Below are positions 1 through 4,560 of a DNA stretch of 12,827 nt, one piece after another. The notes beneath the pieces are model-generated. The model worked only from the letters and a program-made list of their open reading frames with translations. It ran no database searches and was not told the DNA's origin. Position 1 is the first letter of the stretch; each line of letters begins with the position of its first letter. The translations under genes and the position numbers were made by a program. Origin of the DNA: Candidatus Roizmanbacteria bacterium CG09_land_8_20_14_0_10_41_9 (GTDB taxonomy: Bacteria; Patescibacteriota; Microgenomatia; UBA1406; GWC2-37-13); NCBI GenBank assembly GCA_002774185.1, contig PEZG01000016.1, forward strand, positions 1-12,827, read 5' to 3'.

Positions 1-228
1 GAGATCTTTCAGTTTCACCGGGGTGCGGTTCTGGTCCCGGTAGATCTCATAGAGGAGGTTACCGGAACGGTCAAAAATTTTGGTTGATATGGGTATAACC
101 TTATAATCTTTAAGACTATAGGGAGAAGGTAAATCGTAAAGAATCCAAAAAAATAATAAGCAAAGAGGTATGAAAAGCAAAACAAAAATCCTGATCGGCA
201 AAGGAACCTTGGAAAACGGAATCTTCAT
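1..228 (-). CDS. Penicillin-binding protein 1A, N-terminal fragment (runs off left edge)
   Basis: Only the first 76 codons are in the window and the frame is open to base 1. The product starts MKIPFSKVPLPIRIF, has one hydrophobic membrane segment at about residues 13-31, and then reads STKIFDRSGNLLYEIYRD (residues 48-65). This is the typical entry strand of class A PBPs just before the GT51 peptidoglycan glycosyltransferase domain. Class A PBPs polymerise lipid II and crosslink the glycan strands outside the membrane. The start is the ATG at 228-226. There is no Shine-Dalgarno site; instead a promoter ends six bases upstream, so the message is probably leaderless. The gene follows the LysM gene on the same strand with a 100-base gap. 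Class A PBP is well supported; whether the catalytic motifs are intact cannot be seen here. Confidence 0.85.
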   Translation of the reverse strand, partial: MKIPFSKVPLPIRIFVLLFIPLCLLFFWILYDLPSPYSLKDYKVIPISTKIFDRSGNLLYEIYRDQNRTPVKLKDL

Positions 229-234
229 GGGAAC

Positions 235-263
235 ATTTTAGCAAATTTGCAGCAAGATGTGTA
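235..263 (-). promoter_or_regulatory. Promoter for the left-edge PBP1A gene, predicted leaderless
   Basis: Reading the minus strand, a -35-like TACACA (263-258, 4/6 to TTGACA) is followed by a 17-bp spacer and TAAAAT (240-235, 5/6 to TATAAT). TGC directly upstream completes an extended -10. If the last base of the -10 box is position -7, then +1 is base 228, the A of the ATG. The element is seen in the sequence; the start site is inferred. Confidence 0.6.
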
Positions 264-328
264 TTCTTGACCCATATAAATAGGAACTAACGCAGTATAG
301 GCGATTGTGTTGTGTCAAATTAAGAATA

Positions 329-736
329 TTATTGAGAACAGTCCACCGTTATCAAATCCCCTGCGTGGAGTGTCTTGGATTCGTACCCGTTTTGAATCTG
401 GATGGATTCAAAATAGATTCCAGTTTCACATACCTTTTCTGAAATTTTCCAAAAATTATCCCCTTCTTGCACTTCATACTGTCCGGCAGTGTTCGCTAAT
501 CGAGTAACCACTTCAGAAGGTACTTGGGTGGGCATGATCGTTGGGGTAACCGGTCGCGACACTGTCTGGGTTTGCGGTTCTGCTTGTTCTTTTTTTGTAG
601 TCCACGAGTTTCTTATGCTACTAACCAGAATAGTTCCTGCGACAACTGCAATAACGAAGACGGTCACAAATCCGATCCAAAGTTCAGGTTTTGACAATAG
701 GTTTTTCATTTCCTGTATTTTAGTTTGTTTTGCCAT
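329..736 (-). CDS. Membrane-anchored LysM domain protein
   Basis: This 135-residue protein has a short basic cytoplasmic start, one transmembrane helix (about residues 19-40), a Pro/Thr/Gln-rich linker (about 50-75) and a single C-terminal LysM domain (about 86-133) with the core QYEVQEGDNFWKISEKV. LysM domains bind N-acetylglucosamine polymers, so this is probably a wall-binding protein tethered to the membrane with its domain outside. Cys103 and Cys133 could form a disulfide across the LysM fold (inference). It lies 25 bases behind the degenerate PBP gene on the same strand and probably shares its transcript. The ATG at 736 is chosen because a strong ribosome binding site precedes it; Met10 is a weaker alternative. 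No catalytic domain is present. Confidence 0.85.
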   Translation of the reverse strand: MAKQTKIQEMKNLLSKPELWIGFVTVFVIAVVAGTILVSSIRNSWTTKKEQAEPQTQTVSRPVTPTIMPTQVPSEVVTRLANTAGQYEVQEGDNFWKISEKVCETGIYFESIQIQNGYESKTLHAGDLITVDCSQ

Positions 737-746
737 ATAGTTCTAA

Positions 747-756
747 CACCTCCTTT
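747..756 (-). promoter_or_regulatory. Strong Shine-Dalgarno site of the LysM gene
   Basis: The minus strand reads AAAGGAGGTG, in which nine bases (AAGGAGGTG) match the complement of the common 16S rRNA 3' end CACCTCCTT. There are 12 bases between GGAGG and the ATG at 736, slightly longer than usual. The site sits between the TGA of the upstream gene and the start, and fixes the start choice. It is the only strong Shine-Dalgarno site I found at a gene start in this window. Confidence 0.8.
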
Positions 757-761
757 CTCTT

Positions 762-1838
762 TCACTTTACGTTTTCGTTCACAATTTTTGAAATCAGTCG
801 GGATATTGGTTTTTCCTCCCTTTTTAACAGAGCATTTTCAGGAAACGTTTTCTTTTCAAACTCCTGTTCACTGATGAAATAAGCACAGGTTGCATTGTTA
901 GAATAAGACGATTGAGGGCCGACAACCGCAATGATCTCATCACTAACATTTGAAATACAAATGAATTCTTGATGCTTAAAACCGATTCCTTCCAAATCAA
1001 AATATCTCTGTTGGAATTTACTCTGAGCAGTTGCATCGATCGTTGTATAAACAGAAAGGTTCTTGGGAAAAGAGGACGTTTCTCCATGCGTTTCTCTAAT
1101 GGTTTTTAGTACATAATCAACTGCAAAGGGCGCCCGTTTGTATATCCCATATAGAGGACGAATTGATCTGGGAGGGTGAGAATCTAAAAATCCGGAAAGG
1201 AATATGAGTTCGGCGGAGGAGAGTTCAGAAGTTTTTCTGCCAAAAAACATTCGGGACGCTGCTTCTATTCCGATCACATCTCTCCCGAACAAAGAAGTGT
1301 TCAAATACAATTTGCTTAAACCCTCCCTATTCGTAGAGAAGAAAAGTTTAACCGCCATCACGTACTTTTTAATTCCCTGGGAAGAGTCCCCTTTTTTGAG
1401 TAGAAAATAGTTTTCTGCTATGGCTTTTGACAAAAAGGGAGTGGATAAGGTCTTTGGGGTAAAAATATCAAGAACCTTTTTGGAGAACGTGTATTGGGGG
1501 ATCAGGTAAGATGAATATCCGTATGCTTCGTACAATATCGTCTTGTTCCGGTCATATACCCTAATTTTTTTGGGAAGAGGGAAATCCGCTACGGTTTTAG
1601 GAGTAGGGACGGATGACAGGAACCCCCACGATTCATAGGAAAGCAGTATTGCGATTGATACGATACCGGCAACCTTAATGAAGGGAAGAGCCCATTTTAA
1701 CACTCGGAAAAAAATTGCCAGGATGGAAAGCGTGAACTTGAAGGGAGCGACAATGAAAGAGCCAATCCTATAGCAAAGTTTAAAAAAAGAGTAAACGTAC
1801 TGAATGTGTAAGGAATTCCTTTTTTTCAATCGTGACAT
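762..1838 (-). CDS. Degenerate class A PBP-like protein, probably catalytically inactive
   Basis: This intact 358-residue frame is recognisable as a class A PBP relative but lacks the catalytic parts. Two hydrophobic stretches lie at about residues 24-46 and 50-68. The PBP entry strand follows (KKIRVYDRNKTILYEAYG, 90-107). The GT51 motif I (EDxxFYxHxG, first catalytic Glu) is absent, apparently through loss of a block of about 45 residues. GGSTITQQ is reduced to TLSTPFLSK (130-138). In motif III (RKxKE) the second catalytic Glu is replaced by Lys158. Motifs IV (REGLSKLYLN, 171-180) and V (IGIEAASRMFFG, 189-200) remain. Only the opening of a transpeptidase domain follows (LSVYTTIDATAQ, 261-272); it ends before any SxxK, SxN or KTG motif. 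It may be a scaffold or regulator of the active PBP1A encoded two genes downstream. It heads a unit with the LysM gene and has its own promoter. Confidence 0.8.
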   Translation of the reverse strand: MSRLKKRNSLHIQYVYSFFKLCYRIGSFIVAPFKFTLSILAIFFRVLKWALPFIKVAGIVSIAILLSYESWGFLSSVPTPKTVADFPLPKKIRVYDRNKTILYEAYGYSSYLIPQYTFSKKVLDIFTPKTLSTPFLSKAIAENYFLLKKGDSSQGIKKYVMAVKLFFSTNREGLSKLYLNTSLFGRDVIGIEAASRMFFGRKTSELSSAELIFLSGFLDSHPPRSIRPLYGIYKRAPFAVDYVLKTIRETHGETSSFPKNLSVYTTIDATAQSKFQQRYFDLEGIGFKHQEFICISNVSDEIIAVVGPQSSYSNNATCAYFISEQEFEKKTFPENALLKREEKPISRLISKIVNENVK

Positions 1839-1849
1839 AAATCAGGCTG

Positions 1850-1878
1850 AGTATAACATACTATAAGTCTGATTTCAA
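1850..1878 (-). promoter_or_regulatory. Promoter of the degenerate PBP-LysM unit
   Basis: On the minus strand TTGAAA (1878-1873, 5/6 to consensus), a 17-bp spacer and TATACT (1855-1850, 5/6) with an upstream TGT form a full extended -10 promoter. The predicted +1 is near base 1843, leaving a leader of about 5 nt (GATTT) before the ATG at 1838. The -35 box lies in the last codons of the sortase gene, so the unit can be transcribed independently of sortase. Confidence 0.7.
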
Positions 1879-2388
1879 TTTTTGTTTTTCCAGGTTAACA
1901 TGGGGCAGGATTGTTGTGGTCAATCTGGCCTTGACGACAAACCGTTGCTGATAATTTTTTCCTACACACGTGTAAAGGGTAAGCTCATATCCTTGTTTTC
2001 TTGAAAGTGCTTTAATATCATCTGGTTGTACGGTATAGGTATCAAAAACGACATAGGTAAACCAATCTTGGTCCGTAAATAAATAGATCTGGTCACCTTT
2101 CCTGATTTTTGGTAAGTCGCCGAAAAGATGAGGCATGGAATGGGCAAAGACTACGGTATTCCCGTCCATTCCCGGAACTGCAGTTGTTTCCCCAAACGAA
2201 GCTTTGTTGTGGCTCACCTCCCAGGTATTGTAGGTTACTTTTGAGGTGGAAACCGGAAGGGAAATGCGAAGCGTGGGAATAATGATCTTGGTCGGATGGT
2301 CATGGAATTCGAATCCCAGCACAGGTTTGGGAAAAAAAATAAACGAGATAAAACAAAAAAAACACCATATATGGATGCGGTTTACCAT
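1861..2388 (-). CDS. Sortase (cysteine transpeptidase)
   Basis: This 175-residue protein starts with a hydrophobic signal or anchor segment (about residues 7-24), followed by a compact sortase barrel. The catalytic triad is visible: His83 (VVFAHS), Cys141 in the signature TLYTC (137-141) and Arg149 (QQRFVVKAR). Sortases cut a C-terminal sorting signal and join the protein to peptidoglycan or to pilin subunits outside the membrane. The length suits a short class D/E-like or unclassified sortase; I cannot assign the class. No LPxTG-type substrate is encoded in the window, so the partner must lie elsewhere. The gene lies 48 bases behind metG with its own promoter between them, and 22 bases ahead of the degenerate PBP gene. 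The ATG at 2388 is supported by the promoter position and the signal segment. Confidence 0.88.
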   Translation of the reverse strand: MVNRIHIWCFFCFISFIFFPKPVLGFEFHDHPTKIIIPTLRISLPVSTSKVTYNTWEVSHNKASFGETTAVPGMDGNTVVFAHSMPHLFGDLPKIRKGDQIYLFTDQDWFTYVVFDTYTVQPDDIKALSRKQGYELTLYTCVGKNYQQRFVVKARLTTTILPHVNLEKQKLKSDL

Positions 2389-2405
2389 AGTTGAGAATGG
2401 AGGAT

Positions 2406-2434
2406 ATTATAGCAAGCCTATTCGATATAATCAA
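2406..2434 (-). promoter_or_regulatory. Promoter of the sortase gene
   Basis: Minus strand: TTGATT (2434-2429), a 17-bp spacer, then TATAAT (2411-2406, perfect) with TGC upstream, giving an extended -10. The predicted +1 is at 2399 or 2398, a leader of about 10-11 nt with no Shine-Dalgarno site. The element begins directly after the metG stop codon. Confidence 0.75.
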
Positions 2435-2436
2435 TG

Positions 2437-3882
2437 CTATACGGATATACTTCTACGCGGGAAAAGAGGAGTAATTTTTTCGACTTTTCCACTGGATGCC
2501 TGAATGATTTTTTGAGCAGACTCTGGAATAAAAGGAAGCAATCTATATCCTATAATATGTATATTATATAATAGCTTCTCGAGGAACGGCTTCCTTTGGA
2601 CGTCGGTTTTTTTCCAAGGAGCAAATTCGTCTATTTCCTTGTTGTATCTTTTAATCTCCTTCCACACCAACTCAAGGATTTTACTGAATTCGAACTTTTC
2701 AAATAACGCTTGATGCGTTTTGGTATAAACAGCATCTGTAGGGGGTTTTTCCTTGGCTGTCGAAATTCCGTCTTTATGCGCTAAAGTGGTAATCCTTGAG
2801 ACTAGGTTCCCAAGTTCGTTGGCTAGATCTGAGGCATATAGCTCCTCCATCCTGGAGTGGGAATAGTTTCCGTCATCCAAGGGGGGGATTTCGCGAAGGA
2901 GATAGTATCGGGCTGCGTCAGTGCCGTATTGTGTGACAAGATCCTTGGGGTTAACCACATTCCCTAAGGTTTTACTCATCTTTTTTCCTTCAACGGTAAT
3001 AAATCCATGTACGTAAATCCGTGTTGGGAGGGGAAGATGGGCAGAAAGAAGCATTGCAGGCCAATATACCAAGTGGAACTTGGTGATATCTTTTCCGATA
3101 ACGTTTATCCGGTTTGTATTCTCCATCCAATATTTCTTGAACAATTCCCCGTCACGGTAAAAATCAAGTGCGGTGATATAATTCCCGAGCGCATCAAACC
3201 ACACATACACCATCTGGCTTGGGTCATTTGGCACAGGTACTCCCCACCCTTTGGTTCGAAGTACTGGTCTTGAAATAGAAAAATCTTCAAGATCGCCATT
3301 GATGAACTTAAGCATTTCGTCCCTGCGAAACGTTGGATATACATTTATTTTTCCCTCTTGATACAGCGCATTCAATGGTTTTCGGTAGCGGGATAGTGCA
3401 AAAAAATAGTTTTCTTCTTCGATCATTTCCAGCTTGCGATTATGGTCGGGACACACGTTATCCTTGAACTCATTATCTTTATAGAAGGTTTCACAACCTG
3501 TGCAATATAATCCTTTGTAGGTTTTTTTGTAAATATCCTTTGAGCAGAGCTGCCAAAGCTTGTGTACTCCCTTTATGTGCTTCTCGGAGGTTGTGCGTAT
3601 GAATTGGTCGAACGAAAGATTCAGGGAATTTTTCAAATCAAGAAAAGCACCCGAGTTGCGATCGACAAACTGCCGCGTTGAAACCCCTTCTTTCTCTGCT
3701 GCCTCTACGTTCTTTATGGCATTTTCATCCGTTCCGACGGCAAAGTAAACATCGTACCCGATTTCTCGGTAGAAGCGTGAAAGCGCGTCAGTTTGGACCA
3801 CTTCAAGAGCGTATCCGATATGGGGAGCAGCGTTTACATAGGGAATAGATGTATTAATATAGATCCTTTTTTGGCTAGGCAT
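2437..3882 (-). CDS. metG: Methionine--tRNA ligase (short form)
   Basis: This 481-residue cytoplasmic class I aminoacyl-tRNA synthetase attaches methionine to tRNA-Met using ATP. The Rossmann signature appears as HIGY (21-24) in place of HIGH, and the ATP-site loop KMSKT is at 301-305. The connective domain holds a zinc knuckle with Cys127, Cys130, Cys144 and His147. The loop usually written GTDEHG reads GTDENAIKN (50-58). The anticodon-binding helical domain fills about 355-470, with the typical FAPWK at 420-424. It ends there, without the C-terminal tRNA-binding (Trbp111-like) domain of longer MetRS proteins. It starts 12 bases after a small membrane-protein gene, with no Shine-Dalgarno site and no convincing promoter in the gap, so it is probably co-transcribed with that gene. 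Confidence 0.95.
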   Translation of the reverse strand: MPSQKRIYINTSIPYVNAAPHIGYALEVVQTDALSRFYREIGYDVYFAVGTDENAIKNVEAAEKEGVSTRQFVDRNSGAFLDLKNSLNLSFDQFIRTTSEKHIKGVHKLWQLCSKDIYKKTYKGLYCTGCETFYKDNEFKDNVCPDHNRKLEMIEEENYFFALSRYRKPLNALYQEGKINVYPTFRRDEMLKFINGDLEDFSISRPVLRTKGWGVPVPNDPSQMVYVWFDALGNYITALDFYRDGELFKKYWMENTNRINVIGKDITKFHLVYWPAMLLSAHLPLPTRIYVHGFITVEGKKMSKTLGNVVNPKDLVTQYGTDAARYYLLREIPPLDDGNYSHSRMEELYASDLANELGNLVSRITTLAHKDGISTAKEKPPTDAVYTKTHQALFEKFEFSKILELVWKEIKRYNKEIDEFAPWKKTDVQRKPFLEKLLYNIHIIGYRLLPFIPESAQKIIQASSGKVEKITPLFPRRSISV

Positions 3883-3894
3883 GGTGTATGGTAT

Positions 3895-4194
3895 TTAAAA
3901 TAACACGATCATTCCGATGAAAAAACTTATAGCAAGGACAAAATTCATTATATCAAAAACCCCGGTTGCTTTCAGCAAAAGGATGAGAAATATGAAAAAT
4001 CCCAGAGGGACAGCGACCCTCTTTCGTAGGAAGAAAGAACTGAGTAAAAAAATGAGGATTGAACTTGACAGTGCAAACAATACGATAATATACATATTGG
4101 AGGGCGGAATAAAAAAAATCAAAACAGTAGATAGTGTAGAAAAACAAACGATAGCAAACCATTTAACCCATGATTTCGATGTGTTGGATGCCAT
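3895..4194 (-). CDS. Small four-helix membrane protein, unknown function
   Basis: I do not recognise a family. From the ATG at 4194 the product is 99 residues with four hydrophobic segments (about 12-30, 34-55, 61-74, 82-99), a basic RKR between helices 2 and 3, and no motif I can name. The chain ends inside the last helix. A TTG at 4218-4216 could add eight residues and would lie about 8 nt from a predicted start site; neither start has a Shine-Dalgarno site. It ends 12 bases before metG, so both are probably on one transcript. An overlapping plus-strand frame is charged, low in plausible structure and covers the rpsO promoter, so this strand is preferred. That it is a real gene is likely but rests on the hydrophobic pattern and position. 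Confidence 0.6.
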   Translation of the reverse strand: MASNTSKSWVKWFAIVCFSTLSTVLIFFIPPSNMYIIVLFALSSSILIFLLSSFFLRKRVAVPLGFFIFLILLLKATGVFDIMNFVLAISFFIGMIVLF

Positions 4195-4212
4195 TGGCGT
4201 TCGACAATTCAC

Positions 4213-4241
4213 TTGCAACTATTACTGGTATTTATTATAAT
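4213..4241 (+). promoter_or_regulatory. Promoter of rpsO-pnp
   Basis: TTGCAA (4213-4218), a 17-bp spacer and a perfect TATAAT (4236-4241) precede the rpsO ATG at 4250 by only eight bases. The predicted +1 falls at 4248-4250, so the leader is 0-2 nt. The -10 lies in the palindrome ATTATAAT (4234-4241), which also gives TATAAT on the minus strand facing the membrane-protein gene; no good -35 was found for that direction. Confidence 0.75.
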
Positions 4242-4249
4242 GGACATCC

Positions 4250-4519
4250 ATGAAAGATTTAGCAACGGATAAGCAGAAGATCATTGAAGAATTTGCTCAA
4301 AAAAAAGGAGATACAGGTTCTCCGGAAGTACAGGTAGCCCTTCTCTCACAAAAAATTCAAAGGCTCTCTGAACATCTTGACATCAACAAAAAAGACAATC
4401 ATTCCAGAAGAGGGTTATTAAAAGTTATTGCAAAAAGAAGAAGAATCCTCAATTATCTTCAGAAGCTCGACGAAAAACGCTATAAAGTGTTGATAAAGAA
4501 ACTGAAGTTAAAAAAGTAA
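4250..4519 (+). CDS. rpsO: 30S ribosomal protein S15 (uS15)
   Basis: The 89-residue product matches the usual S15 length (88-89) and pattern: the loop DTGSPEVQVALLSQKI (21-36), HLDINKKDNHSRRGLL (43-58) and the basic stretch AKRRRILNYL (62-71). S15 binds the central domain of 16S rRNA early in small-subunit assembly. It precedes pnp by 41 bases, the order found in many bacteria. Where studied, S15 can control its own mRNA through a structured leader. Here the promoter leaves almost no leader, so that type of control seems impossible from this start site. The upstream ATG at 4241-4243 is out of frame and is not the start. Confidence 0.97.
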   Translation: MKDLATDKQKIIEEFAQKKGDTGSPEVQVALLSQKIQRLSEHLDINKKDNHSRRGLLKVIAKRRRILNYLQKLDEKRYKVLIKKLKLKK

Positions 4520-4524
4520 CGTCT

Positions 4525-4553
4525 TTGTAATATTCTGATTTTTTTGCCACATT
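4525..4553 (+). promoter_or_regulatory. Weak candidate promoter of pnp
   Basis: TTGTAA (4525-4530), a 17-bp spacer and CACATT (4548-4553, only 3/6) with TGC upstream would put +1 at about 4560, next to the pnp ATG. The geometry matches the other promoters here, but the -10 is poor. No Shine-Dalgarno site is present in the gap. Readthrough from rpsO is at least as likely. Confidence 0.25.
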
Positions 4554-4560
4554 AGACGGT

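Noticed and set aside
313..318. Perfect -35 hexamer TTGACA on the minus strand downstream of the LysM gene
   Set aside because: The nearest TATACT is only 13 bp away and no -10-like box lies at 16-18 bp, so it is not a usable promoter as read.
762..764. UGA recoding, as in some candidate-phylum lineages
   Set aside because: The TGA at the end of the degenerate PBP gene is followed at once by a perfect Shine-Dalgarno site and the next gene, so UGA is a stop here.
3917..4240. Plus-strand frame of 107 codons opposite the small membrane protein gene
   Set aside because: It is a charged, featureless product, runs through the rpsO promoter, and overlaps a minus-strand frame with four clear membrane helices.
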